Origin: Paratrimastix pyriformis | Taxonomy: Eukaryota > Preaxostyla > Paratrimastigidae | Direction: 5' to 3' | DNA: 31,613 bases | Assembly (NCBI GenBank): GCA_027972325.1 | Contig: JAPMOS010000302.1 | Location: 1 to 31,613, forward strand | Part shown: positions 10,426 through 20,180 of the stretch, one piece after another | How positions within the stretch are numbered: position 1 is the first letter of the stretch | Layout: every line of letters starts with the position of its first letter | Made by a program: the position numbers and the translations under genes | Notes under the pieces: model-generated | Database searches by the model: none | What the model was told of the DNA's origin: nothing | The model's input: the letters and a program-made list of their open reading frames with translations, nothing else

Positions 10426-10802
10426 TGGGGACCGGCTTTTGGAGGGGAGCAAAGAAGGGGCAGACGGGAGGGCACAAGGGGGGACGAAGAGGGAGACGGG
10501 TAAGGCGGGAGAGGTGAAGACCTGGAGGAGCATGAGATAGGGCAGTCGGGGTGCGCCCGGTAACGGGGACTCCTACCCGGGGGTGCCCAGGTATCCTGGG
10601 GACGGGATGAGCAGAAAGGCCAGGGAAGAAGCGGGAAGAAGGACGCGACAAGGAAGAAAAGGCAGGTGGCAAAGATGAGGGATATCGAGAAGACATATGA
10701 CGAGAAGGCGGAGGAGGAGGAATTCCAGGGGTGGAGAAGTGGTGCCAGGGCAAGAAGGAGGCCAACTTGAGGGCGGGGTTGCCGGCAAGGGAGGAGGGAA
10801 GG

Positions 10803-11560
10803 ATGAGGGTCGTGGGGTGGAACGTGCGTGGGTTGGGGTCAGACTGGAAGAAGAGCAATGTGGCGGACCTGCTGCGAGTTGGGGGGTCAACATTGCCCTC
10901 CTGCAAGAGACGAAAGGCACGAAAGACAACAAGCAACAGTTGGAGGAGAAGTGGATGAAGGGGTGGTGCTGGAGGAGCTCGGTGGTGGAGGACGCAGAAG
11001 CGCGGCACCCCAAGGGAGGTGATGATTGGGTATAGGCGGACCTTACAGATAGCAGTGCGCAAGGTCAGGGAGGTGATCCCTGGCTACTTGATGTTTCTCG
11101 ATTGGTCGGAGGGGAAGACCAACCTGAGGCTCATAAATCTGTACTACCCAACAGGAGGGAGAGGACAAGGTGAGGGTAAGGAATGTCATTATCAGGAGGC
11201 TGGAAGAGTGCATGGCGGAGGGAGCAGCTGAGGGGGAGGGGCGTGGTGGTGTACACGGACGCGAATAGCTGGGCCAAGGAGGTTGGGGAGCAGGAGATGC
11301 TGGGTCTGTATGACACGGCGAAGATGGTGGGTAAGCAGAACGAGATTACATTCGTGCGTAACAAGAAGAAAGGAGGGAAGGGGAGGTGGAGGAGGCAAGG
11401 GGGGAAGAAAGGGGAGGCCAGGCTGGACCTCTGGCAACGCAGGGGACGATGGCGCGAATGTTAGACAACATGTGGGTGTGGAGAAATGAGGAGGTTCAAT
11501 GGCAGGAAGTCACAGACCATCACATGGTTGTCACCGACTTGAGGAACATGTTGCCGGCAT
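10803..11560 (+). pseudogene. APE-type endonuclease domain of LINE A ORF2
   Basis: The domain starts with RVVGWNVRGLGS at about 10806, the first strand and Asn motif of APE-like LINE nucleases. IALLQETKGT near 10890-10920 supplies the metal-binding Glu. GVVVYTDANSWAK near 11240-11275 corresponds to the family's GDFN box, and VTDHHMVVTDLRN near 11510-11545 to the closing Asp-His box. The enzyme nicks target DNA to prime reverse transcription. Three or more frame changes break it here. The linker from the USP-like domain (10430-10800) is mostly charged and poorly conserved, but both copies share an IE+.YDEK.E.EEF stretch just upstream. That suggests protease and nuclease lie in one polyprotein. 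Confidence 0.8.
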
Positions 11561-11599
11561 GGGCGGGGACGCTGCGGAGGAAGGTGGCCATCTGCCCGT

Positions 11600-13086
11600 C
11601 CAGGTCGGACCTGGATGCGCTGCTGCGGGAGAAGAGGAAGGATGAGTATGAAGGGATGGTGGAGAAGATGCGCACGTACCGGAGAAAGTGGCGGAATTGC
11701 TTCGGAGGGCGGTGGAGAAGGGGCGGACCCGTCGTTCGAGCAGATGAGTGGGATCCTGCGGGAGACGGCGGGGAAGGTGTTTGGGTTCCGGGACGTGGCC
11801 AACACAGACAGGGATTATGAGCCCCATCGCATGAAGAAGCTGAGACGGAGGGCGATGGCGGAGCGGGACCCGAGCCTGAGGAGGGAAATGCAGAAGCAAT
11901 TGGCCAAAATGAGAGGAGTGCATTACAGGAAGAGGGATCGGGCGTTGGAAGGGAAGCGCAAGCGCATATACAAGGGCATCATGACAGACGGGGTGGCACC
12001 GGTGACGTCGTATGCAACTAAGAATGCGGAGGGAAAGGTGGACAAGGTGGTCACAGATCCGGAGTCAGTGAAGAATGGATGGAGGAAGTTCATGGCGGAC
12101 CTGGCAAGGAGGGTGTTGCCGGTGGGCCCGAGGGTGGGGCGGGTGCCAGAAGGAAGGCCGCAGGAAGAGGGAGGGTGATCATGGCCCCCTCACAACGCAT
12201 GATGTTGAGACAATCCTGGGGCGCTCCCCGATGGTAAGGCGGCGGGCCCGGATGGGGTGACGGCAGAGATGATCCATGCCTGTGGGGAAGAGATCAAAGA
12301 GTGGTTGGGGAGGAGATACAATGAGATGTTGGAGCGGAGTGAGGTGCCGCAGGAGCTTAAGGTCAGCTCGGTGTTCATGGCCACAAAGTCGCAGACAGAG
12401 CACCCCGGGGACCCGGCAGGCAGAAGGCCAATCACTTTGATACAAGTCTTTTGAAGGGTTGCAGGTGGTGGTGGCGTCGCGGTTTCAAGAGTGGTGCGTG
12501 CAAAGAAGGTGTTTGGGAGGAGCAGTTTGGGTTTCTGAGAGGGAGGAGGATTGAGACCCCAATTGCAGAAATTATGGGAGTGCTGACGGATGCAAAGATA
12601 ATGGGAGGCAGGGAATTCCACATGTGTTCGTTAGATATCAAAAGCCTACGATACAGTGGACATGGACGCACTGAGGAGGGACTGAGACGGATGGGGGTGG
12701 AGGAGGCATTCATCAGGTATGTGGACAGTCTGTATGAGGGGAGGAAGGCCAAAGTCATCACGGGTTTCGGGTTGACGGAGAGCTACGAGATAGAGAGGCA
12801 TCAGTCAGGGGACCCGCTTTCATGTCTACTATTTATCTCATTCATGGAGGAAGTGCTGGCAGAGGTGCGAAAGCAGGAAGGTGGGTATATCCTGGATAGT
12901 GGAAGGAAGGTGAAAGTCCTTGCCTTTGCTGACGATGTCATGCTTGTCACTCGAACCAAGGAGCAGATGGTACGGTTGGTCAACACAGTGAGACGGAAGG
13001 TGGAGGAGGCGGGCATGCAGCTGTCGTGGACCAAGTGTGACTACCTGTGTGGGGGTGAAGAGCAAGACGGACCTGGACCTGGGTGA
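11600..13086 (+). pseudogene. Reverse transcriptase palm and fingers of LINE A ORF2
   Basis: Order of LINE RT blocks: a helical lead-in (11615-12178); the fingers motif AAGPDGVTAEMIHA near 12242-12285 in a shifted frame; EEQFGFLRGRRIETPIAEIM near 12515-12575; a palm block with CSLDIKS near 12625; QSGDPLSCLLFISFMEEV near 12800-12860; and the catalytic AFADDVMLVTRT near 12921-12956. The FADD box is intact. The frame from 12451 to 13086 is open for 211 codons, but one-base shifts separate it from the pieces on both sides. The enzyme copies element RNA at the nicked target. Confidence 0.88.
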
Positions 13087-15022
13087 GGGTCGGGTCATCA
13101 AGGTCCAGCAGAAGGGTGGGGCCATCCGATACCTGGGGATTTGGATAGACGAGGAGATGAACATGAAGATCAACACGGAGAAGGTCATCCAGAAAATGTG
13201 CGGGAGGCTGCACAGGCTGATGGACAAGAAGGTCCCCCCAAGGTTGATGGTGCAGATGATCAACGAGTGCGTGTCGACGTGCCTGCAATATACCGCAAGG
13301 CAGTGCCCCATGCCGCAGAAGGACCTCGAGATCCTTCAACAGCGCTATGCACGTGTATTTCGGGAGATTGGGGGGTGTCTGGGGAAATGTGACCCGGCGG
13401 AGGTGCTTTTCTTCCCGGAGGATGAGGGTGGGATGGGTCTCAAAGACCCGGTGGATGTGCATGACATGATGGTGCTCACGCAACTGCTGGGCAGGGTGGC
13501 AGACCAGCAAGGGTGTGGGGTGATGCTCCGCGAAGAAATTGCCTTGCTGCAAAAGTTGTGGACGACGAGCGAGCCCCTGTTGGACAACCCCGGGAAGTGG
13601 GTCCGACTGCACGCGAAGGAAAAGATGCCGGGGGTGGTGTCGGGGATGCTCAGGATCCTGCACAAGAAGGGGTTGGCCATCGTGAGGGATGGGGATGTAC
13701 CGAAAGAAGAAGCGGAATGGGGAATGCCGACAACACTGGAGGAGCTGGCGGAACCATGCAAAATCACCAAGCGGCACAGGCAGACACTTATGAAGAGGGG
13801 CATCAGGAGTGTGGCTGACCTGATCGTGGGCGGTAGGTTCCAGTGGAAGGGCATGATGCCGCAGTACGTGGAGGCCATCAAGGAGCGTGTGTGCGTATGG
13901 GGGAACAAAGTGGAGACGGAATATGTCAAGCTAGCGAGGAGGATCCGAGAGGAAGAAGTGGCAGAAAGGGATCGGAAGAGGGCAAGGACGGAACAGGAAA
14001 AGGAGGAGAGCCGAGAGAGGGCAGGACGGGATCCGGGTAAGAGAGAGGAGGATGGTGGGAAGGATCACGGGATCCCAGACCCGGAGAGGAAGATGAGGCA
14101 GGCCAAGCTGATGGTGGGGCAGGGTGGAAAGCTGGTGGTCGTGGCGAAGAACAGGAAACGCCGGAGCGGAGAGCCGGGGTGTGAGGTCGCCAAGAAAGGG
14201 AAGCCCGACGAGCAAGGGGATGGCGAAACGGAGAGGATGCATGTTGAAGCCGGCGACAAGAAGAGGGGGGCGGAGAGGCACCTGGACCAAAACGGGGAAA
14301 GCAAGAAGAGCCGGATGAAAGCGGGCAAGTGGGACGAGGCAATGTGGAGGCGATGGGAGGCACTGCGGGCGGAGTGTGAAGAGGTGGAGGTGCTGGTGGA
14401 GGAGCCCGAGCTGAAGTGGCGGACTTTTTACACAGACGGCAGCGCGACCAAGAAGAAGAAGGACCGGCGAGCGGCATTGGCGGTGGTGGAGCGGCTGTCC
14501 AATGGGGCACTGGCTGTGCGGGTCGGGAGAAGGTGCACGGGAAAAGGGCAAACAAACAATGAGGCAGAGCTGGAAGCCATCCTGGAAGCCATCAGAGTGG
14601 GACAGGATGCAAACGTGGAGGTGCGCACGGACAGTAAGGTGGCAAAGGGATGGGTGGAGAGGCTGATGAAGGACGACTGGACACCGACGGACCTGATCGA
14701 GTCGAAGGCCGAGGGCCTCCTCCGAAGGGGACAGCGAATACTGAAGGAGCACAGGGGGGGTGTCCGGCTGGTGTGGGTGAAGGGGCACCAGGAGACAGGG
14801 GCATCGCTGGATGCGGAGGGGAACAGATTGGCAGACAAGATTGCCGGGCAAAGCATCAAACAGGACATAGGCAAGGTGCAACAGGAACGGACTTGGGGTT
14901 TCCGGCTGATCCACCAATGCGACGGGGAGGAAGTGGAGGGAGACTTCCGCGTCTTCCCCCGGTCCTACCGACCTGGAAAGTGTTTGAATTTGGGATCTTC
15001 GCCTTTTCTATTGGCCAATTGA
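13037..15022 (+). CDS. LINE A ORF2 C-terminal part: RT thumb, long charged linker, RNase H (661 codons open)
   Basis: The best-preserved frame of either LINE. Residues about 10-110 are the RT thumb (GGAIRYLGIWID, then a 46-residue block identical in copy B). Residues 110-300 are helical. Residues about 300-430 form a highly charged Lys/Glu/Arg linker with likely nuclear localisation signals. Residues 460-605 are RNase H with its acidic residues in place: Asp467 (YTDGSAT), Glu511 (NNEAELEAI), Asp532 (VRTDSKV) and Asp600 (GNRLADK), plus the WVKGHQ loop. RNase H removes RNA template after copying. The last 25 or so residues are not LINE A protein: homology to B stops near 14945, and the frame continues into the 5' leader of copy B. 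The printed start is simply the first ATG and lies inside the RT. Confidence 0.88.
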   Translation: MTTCVGVKSKTDLDLGEGRVIKVQQKGGAIRYLGIWIDEEMNMKINTEKVIQKMCGRLHRLMDKKVPPRLMVQMINECVSTCLQYTARQCPMPQKDLEILQQRYARVFREIGGCLGKCDPAEVLFFPEDEGGMGLKDPVDVHDMMVLTQLLGRVADQQGCGVMLREEIALLQKLWTTSEPLLDNPGKWVRLHAKEKMPGVVSGMLRILHKKGLAIVRDGDVPKEEAEWGMPTTLEELAEPCKITKRHRQTLMKRGIRSVADLIVGGRFQWKGMMPQYVEAIKERVCVWGNKVETEYVKLARRIREEEVAERDRKRARTEQEKEESRERAGRDPGKREEDGGKDHGIPDPERKMRQAKLMVGQGGKLVVVAKNRKRRSGEPGCEVAKKGKPDEQGDGETERMHVEAGDKKRGAERHLDQNGESKKSRMKAGKWDEAMWRRWEALRAECEEVEVLVEEPELKWRTFYTDGSATKKKKDRRAALAVVERLSNGALAVRVGRRCTGKGQTNNEAELEAILEAIRVGQDANVEVRTDSKVAKGWVERLMKDDWTPTDLIESKAEGLLRRGQRILKEHRGGVRLVWVKGHQETGASLDAEGNRLADKIAGQSIKQDIGKVQQERTWGFRLIHQCDGEEVEGDFRVFPRSYRPGKCLNLGSSPFLLAN

Positions 15023-15024
15023 CG

Positions 15025-16231
15025 ATGTCTTCTGAAACTCATTCTGTTGAAGATGCTGGTGCGGTTCCTCTGACGCTGGAAAGTGTTGAGGCTGAAGCCA
15101 ATCGCCAAAGAATGGAGGCGGCTGGTAAAAAAAGAGTGGCCGAAAAGAGCCAGGCCGAGGAGCAGGGTGAAAAGAAGGAAAAAGTTATGGTCTGTGTTAA
15201 TTGGATAGTGGCTTTCCTACCGAAAGTCCGCCTATCAAGGATGTTTGTTGGGCTCATCTTGGGTCTTTGTTTGTCAATTGCCTTTTGTGAATTACAGGCT
15301 GAGACAATGAGATTCGCTATTAAATTTGAGCCAAGTGCTGTGCAATTTAGCTGGTACGAACTTGAATGCCAGCTTCGTGAGATCCTTGGCGAGGCCCGTG
15401 TTCAACAAGGCCTGGAAGAAGGAACTTTGGCGTGACGTGTCTGAGACCCGATGCCGCGGAGATTCTTGGAGCTTTTGCAAGTCGGAATCAGGCCGTCCTG
15501 ACTGATCTGGGAAGTGAATGTGAGCGGCCGGCCTCAGCTGTGACCTTTGTTACAATGAGGGCTCATCTGGGTGGTTTGCCCTGGAAGCTAAAGAAGAGGA
15601 GGTTCGCCAATGGTTGCGTGAAGCGAACCCGAGTGCGCAGTGTCTGTTCGCAATCGCTGACTTATTGATCGCCACCCCGGTAGTTTGGGTCAAGCCTGCT
15701 CGCCAGCCGGGTGCATGGCGTGTGTCTGTGACATGCTCGGTGGGACAGCCCCACATCCCGGAGATCTTCCGGGGCAAGCGCATAGTACAGATCGCTCCGG
15801 GGAGGATCGGCCTCCGGGCGGACCATCGTTTGGCCTTTATTCGTGCGGCCGGTGTCGAGTGGCCGCAGCAGATGCAGGAGTACCTCAAGAACCACCACAT
15901 TGTGGTAGAGGTCTCCGATATTTGGAGATCAGAAGTGGCGTGGTCAAGTGGGCGGTGGGACGGGACGTTTTGTGTCATGGCAACCCCGGAGCAGGGAGGC
16001 CATCGACGCTTTGAAGCGGAGTCGCGTCCGCGTGTGGTGAAGGTGTCGGTGGGGGTGAATGCGGGAAGAAGTTCAAGTAAAGGTTGGGGGCTGTGTTTCT
16101 TCCACCCTCTTACGCTCTTGCTCCTGGGACATGCGTGTGGAAAGAAACAGCCTTCTATTGGAATGGCGTGGGGAGGAGAGTGGTTGGCGGGGGAGCAATC
16201 GAATGAAGGAAAAGAAGGTGGAGTGGGGTAA
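15025..16231 (+). pseudogene. LINE B ORF1 with GRWDGT motif
   Basis: ATG at 15025 opens 137 codons in one frame (to 15435). Two frame changes follow, and the downstream part runs to about 16080-16231. The N-terminus is acidic, then Lys/Glu-rich coiled-coil-like (about residues 20-53). A hydrophobic segment follows (MFVGLILGLCLSIAFC), matching the one in copy A. The C-terminal part has REANPSAQCLFAIADLL, PEIFRGKRIVQIAPGRIGL and GRWDGTF. The match to copy A over this last domain is clear although distant, so it is a conserved fold. The family is unknown to me; a gag-like role is inferred from position. The hydrophobic part may instead be an intron (15190-15297). Confidence 0.65.
15190..15297 (+). 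other. Intron-like segment in LINE B ORF1
   Basis: Starts GTCTGTGTTA, contains a T-rich 3' tract and ends GAATTACAG. Its length is 108 nt, a multiple of three, so the frame stays open with or without it. Copy A has a comparable start (GTCTGCTG at 2049) and end (GTGGTGCAG at 7586-7594). The alternative is a real transmembrane segment. Confidence 0.35.
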
Positions 16232-17390
16232 AATTGGAGAAGGTAGTGCAAAGACAGGAAGTGATATGTGTATGGTGCTTTTGGATGCAGACGGTGGTCG
16301 AAGAGAATTGGGTCCACGGTAGGGTAAATGGAATTGGCCTTGTTGATCAAAAAGAGGGGCGAGAAGCGTGGTCGTATGGGTTGGATAAAGACTGGTAATG
16401 AGAACTGGGAATGCTGGTACGGAGAAGGGGAAGACCTCTGGAAGGGGCGAAGGGGCCGGTGGTGGACGGGAGAGATGGGATCAGGAGGGTTGGCGGGGTT
16501 GGGATGGCTGTTTTCTCCCGCGTTTTCTGGTGGGCTGAGCGCCCCTACTTTCCAACGGTGGTTGGATGGTGTGCCGGCTTGGTGTGGTGGCTGCATTGGT
16601 GGCGGCTGCCCTCAGGTTGGTGTGGTATGTCTAGCCGATGTCTCGTTGGTCTGTGGATGGAGGAAGATGGGTGGAGAGTTTCTAATCATGCTTTGATCAT
16701 AGTCTCCCGGCTGGACAGAGTGCTTTGCCTCGGAGGTGGGCCCTGTCTGGTGTCGGAAATATCTACCGGTTTGTTGGTTGTTGGGACGTCTGGCAGCGGC
16801 TCATCCTTAGAATTTCAGATATCTGGCCCCTGAGATGCCTGTCTGACCGTCTGGTCAGATGGAAGATCCTTCTCTGGGATGTTGCTGATGCGGCACGTTC
16901 TTTGGGAGAGTCTGTCTTTCCGGTATTCTTTTTGTCATCTTCAGAAACTTTTAGGAATGTGGCCGCTGATCTTGGTAGGGCTGGTCAAGGGCAGTCTGGT
17001 TATTGTTTTGAGCTTTCCTGGAATGGGGTTGGTCTGTGTGTACCTTTTTTCAGTCATCCAATTCCAATACTGGACTGAGCAGATGGGAGCTCCAATGCCT
17101 GCATCTGCACAAAACCTCCGAAGGAATGGGCAACTTTGGACGATGTCTGAAGGTCTGTGTAAGTTTTCATTTATTACAGTTTACTCATTTTCTGAGATCG
17201 ATGATCTCGGTAGGACTGGTGGTGACGCTAGGGCCGGTCAAGGGTCAACGGTCAAACCAGGACCCCTTAACACCCGCAGCGGTTCCTGCGGGTGCTGGAG
17301 AGAGGGGGCCGCTGTGCTACGTCGGCGGGATGCCCTAGGGATCGTTACCCTGGGGTGGCCAGAGAGAGGTCGAGGACAACCTGGCTAAAA
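16232..17390 (+). other. LINE B linker, first part
   Basis: No long conserved frame. It holds a partial internal duplication: GATCTTGGTAGGGCTGGTCA at 16970 recurs in altered form (GATCTCGGTAGGACTGGT) at 17204, each about 50-60 bases downstream of a short GTCTGT...YAG interval. A hairpin with 9-bp arms lies at 17271-17294 (CACCCGCAG / CTGCGGGTG). Confidence 0.35.
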
Positions 17391-17415
17391 TGTGGCAGGC
17401 AAACCTCACCGAGTG

Positions 17416-17815
17416 GTACGAGGAAAACCCGAAGGGGACAACCTCAAGAAGGAGGAAAACCCCGCCGTCGGGGACAACCTCAAGAAGGAGGAAAACCCCG
17501 CCGTCGGGGACAACCTCAAGAAAGAGGAAAACCCGCCGTCGGGGACAACCTCAAGGGGCAGCGCTGGGCGACATCGGCTGGGTGGGGTATGGACATGATG
17601 GAGGAAAACCCCAAGAAGGGGGACAACCTCAAGGAGGAAAACCCCGGCGTCGGGGACAACCTCAAGGGGCATCGCTGGGCGACATCGGCTGGGTGGGGAC
17701 GGACACGGAGGAGGAAAACCCCAAGGGGGACAACCTCAAGAAGAAGAAGGAGGAAAACCCGCTGAAGGGGACAACCTCATGAGGGAAGGAGCAGAGGAGA
17801 ACCCGACTTTGGGGA
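17416..17815 (+). repeat. 36-bp coding minisatellite (ENPxxGDNLKK repeats)
   Basis: Imperfect tandem units. The core 36-bp unit appears three times in a row (about 17430-17550) and reads as the 12-residue motif EENPAVGDNLKK. Degraded units continue to about 17815, interrupted by two longer inserts that share the peptide RWATSAGWG. The motif stays recognisable across the units although the reading frame shifts, so the repeats were coding when they arose. No equivalent is visible in the copy A linker. Confidence 0.8.
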
Positions 17816-17931
17816 AAACCTTGATGGTGGGATGGAGGACCATGCCGGGGATGGGAATGCGTCACAGGCTGGCGACATCGGGGCATACTACTTTGGCTCA
17901 GGTGGCTGGGGCTGGCTTCCTTTTGCTTACG

Positions 17932-17971
17932 GTCTGTGCGAATGTTTTCCTTGTTGCCGTTTGCCTTGTAG
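17932..17971 (+). other. Short intron-like interval GTCTGTG...TTGTAG
   Basis: Begins GTCTGTGCGA, is T-rich, and ends CCTTGTAG. It shares its donor-like start with intervals at 16910-16944, 17032-17053, 17153-17179 and 15190-15297. Its status as an intron is unproven. Confidence 0.25.
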
Positions 17972-18023
17972 ACTCCTTTGAGTTTCGGCAGTGCTCTTGG
18001 GACAGGGAGGTTTGGAAAGGAGA

Positions 18024-18336
18024 CTGGCTCGGATATCATGGATGCGAGTGATAATGTACGCTTGGGGGGACTTGGAAGGTTTAGCATGCCAGGCCAATTG
18101 GAATTTTATTGTTGACCGATTAAAGAGATGGGTGGGGATGAAGGAGGGGTGGAAAAGGGGGTGGGCTGACATTGACTTGGCTGAATTTTTGAAAAAGCTG
18201 GTTGGGTTGGTTGAGTTTTATTGTAATGACGATGACATCGGTAAAAGATTGGAGGCGGTGGGGAGCAGGATTGCTATGGAGGTGGAAATGGAGTGGGGGA
18301 GGGTGATGGAGAGCTGGAGGATGGTAATGGGGCGGA
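18024..18336 (+). pseudogene. Helical N-terminal part of LINE B ORF2, upstream of the USP-like domain
   Basis: An open frame reading into the Cys-box region with a helical, charged composition (DLAEFLKKLVGLVEFY, then GKRLEAVGSRIAMEVEMEW). The frame ends at 18344 while the Cys box sits in an overlapping frame. The copy A counterpart (9040-9650) is too decayed to align with confidence. No domain recognised. Confidence 0.4.
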
Positions 18337-19075
18337 ATGTATAGAGGAATAGTTAATGTCACTGGCCACCGGTGCTGGATCAGCACGGCCTCCAGGTGGT
18401 TGAGGCGGCTGGGGGTGGGGGAGTTGTACGAGATATTGCGGGGAGGTCATGGGACCCCGGAGTGGGAAGATGGGGTGTGGAGGGAGGGAACCAGGGGTTT
18501 GGACGAAGGGCAGGATGGGGAAGCGGAGGAGGCCCTCGTTGAATTGTTGCGGAGGTCTGGGATCGCGGCAAAGGTAACTGTGGAAGTAGAGGACACATGT
18601 CAGGAGTGTGAGCTTATGAGCAGCGGAACGGAGAGAGAGAAGCGATCTAACGGTGAGATTGGAGCGGGATTTCGAGAAAATGAGTGACGCTGTGGGAAGG
18701 GTGATCCTTTCAAATCAGAGGATACGAAAAAGGTGCCCTGGGTGTGGGGTGGATCGTTGGCATGCGAGGGAGGAGCGGGTGGTGGGAACAGAGGGTGTTA
18801 TGGTCGTCCAAGTGACGCGGGGTAGGGAAGGGATGGTTGATAAGAGGCAATGGAGGGTCCAGCCGGATGTGGTGGAAGTGGGCGGTAAGGTGTACCACAT
18901 GGTAGCGGTGGCGGAGTTTTGTGGGAGAAGGGGGGGTGGGCGACACTGGGTGGCGGTCAAAAGATTGAGACCAATGGTGGAGGTTTAATGACAGCAGGGT
19001 CGGAGAAGTTGGGAAGAGGAAGCAGGTCATGGAGATGTGTTCCTGTATGTGGAGGGGCAGGAAAAGGCTTCGAAG
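18337..19075 (+). pseudogene. USP-like (peptidase C19) cysteine protease domain of LINE B ORF2
   Basis: The clearest Cys box of the two copies: NVTGHRCWISTASRWL at 18355-18402, with the presumed nucleophile Cys at 18373-18375. Compare NVGNTCWFSAVIQSL of the USP25/28 type. A first CxxC pair (TCQECE) lies at about 18595-18612 and, in another frame, a second (RCPGCG) at about 18731-18748. VMVVQVTRG, VYHMVAVAEF and the His box GGGRHWVAVKR follow (His at 18944-18946). WRFNDSRVGEV (18978-19010) and, shifted again, HGDVFLYVEGQ give the terminal box. The third catalytic position is Asn where copy A has Asp; USPs use either. Spacing from Cys to His is about 190 codons, short for a USP. Frame changes mark it as decayed. 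Confidence 0.68.
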
Positions 19076-19442
19076 ATGAGGAAGTCGGCCCTGGGTCCGG
19101 CGTTCGGAGGTGTGAAGATGCAGATGGGAGGTGGGAAGGCTGGGGAGCGGGGATGGGCCGGGGCGGAGCAGTGCATGGGGTGGGTGTGGGAAGCCTATCT
19201 GCAGTGGGGATAGTTACCCGGAAGTCAGGGTGCCTGCGGGGAGGGGAAGGGAGTGAAGGCGCGGAGAAGGGAAGGGGAAAAGGGATGCGCAGAGGAAGAA
19301 GAGGCAAAAGCGAAAATGCTGGATATTGAGCGGGTGTATGATGAGAAGGTGGAGGCGGAAGAATTTTGTGGGGTGGAAAATTGGTGCTGCGAAAAAAGGA
19401 GGCTAACTTGAGGGCGGGGCTGCCGGGGAAAGAGGAGGATCG

Positions 19443-20180
19443 GGTGAGGGTGGTCGGATGGAATGTGCGGGGCTGGGCTCGGAATGGAAAAGAAAAATGT
19501 AGAAGATTTGCTAAAGGTGGGTCGAACGGACATAGCGCTCTTGCAGGAGACGAAAGGAACGAGGGACAACAAGGAGTTTTGCAGGAAAATGGATGAAGGG
19601 GTGGTGCTGGAGGAGCTCGTGGCGGAGGAGTCTGTTAAGAGGCACCCGAGAGGGGTGATGATTGGGTATAGAAAAACATTGCAAGTGGCAGTGCGAAAGA
19701 TTACGGAGGTGATTCCTGGTTATCTCATGTTTATGGACTGGACGGAGGGGAAGAATCAGATGAGACTCATCAACATGTATTTTCCTACTGGAGACGGAGA
19801 GGCGAACGTGAGGGTAAGAGTGTGATCTTGGAGCGGTTGGAGGAGTGTGGCGGGGGCGTCGGATGGGAGAGGAGTCGTGGTGTACACAGATGCGAACGGA
19901 TGGGCTAAGGAAGGAGGGAGCAAGAGAAACTGGGATTGTATGATGTGGCGAAGATGGTTGGGAAGGCGGGGAGATAACTTTTATCCGGAGCCGGAAGGGT
20001 GGGACGGTGGCGAAAGAGGAAGAGCATGGGGAAGGGGGAGGGCCCGGTTGGATTTGTGTCTGTCGACGCAGGGGACAATGGGGAGGGTGCTGGACAATTT
20101 GTTTGTTTGGCGGAATGATGAGATTCAGTGGCAGGCGGTCACGGATCACCACATGATTGTAACGGATCTCCGAAACATGG
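19443..20180 (+). pseudogene. APE-type endonuclease domain of LINE B ORF2
   Basis: RVVGWNVRGWA opens the domain near 19449. DIALLQETKGTRDNKEF follows near 19529 and GYRKTLQVAVRKITEVIPGY near 19665-19725. RGVVVYTDANGWAK lies near 19868-19910 and VTDHHMIVTDLRN near 20138-20175. Each motif pairs with the same motif in copy A. About three frame changes separate them. Confidence 0.8.

Larger units (their letters stand above)
1872..14950 (+). mobile_element. LINE copy A (APE-type, with USP-like domain), split by a Ty3-like insertion
   Basis: This non-LTR retrotransposon runs from a 5' untranslated region starting near TTGAATTT (1875) to about 14950. Its own sequence is 1872-2111 plus 7526-14950, about 7.7 kb. 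The order is ORF1, linker, USP-like protease, APE endonuclease, RT and RNase H. Copy B downstream matches it domain by domain. Copy A is cut off just after RNase H, where the match to B ends within DGEEVEGDFR; it lacks the CCHC knuckle and everything after it. Its 5' end abuts the damaged 3' end of the Tc1 element. ORF2 has several frame changes, but the stretch from RT thumb to RNase H is fully open. Confidence 0.85.

Noticed and set aside
9354-10475. A 373-codon open frame on the minus strand
   Set aside because: It mirrors the purine-rich USP-like coding strand. Its product is low-complexity Pro/His/Ser/Leu with no domain, while the plus strand carries motifs shared by both LINE copies.
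13931-14917. A 328-codon minus-strand open frame
   Set aside because: It is antisense to the intact RNase H frame of LINE A, and its composition is the complement of a Lys/Glu-rich linker.
17416-17815. CRISPR-like spaced repeats
   Set aside because: Units are directly tandem with no unique spacers of constant length, they encode a peptide repeat, and the context is eukaryotic transposon.
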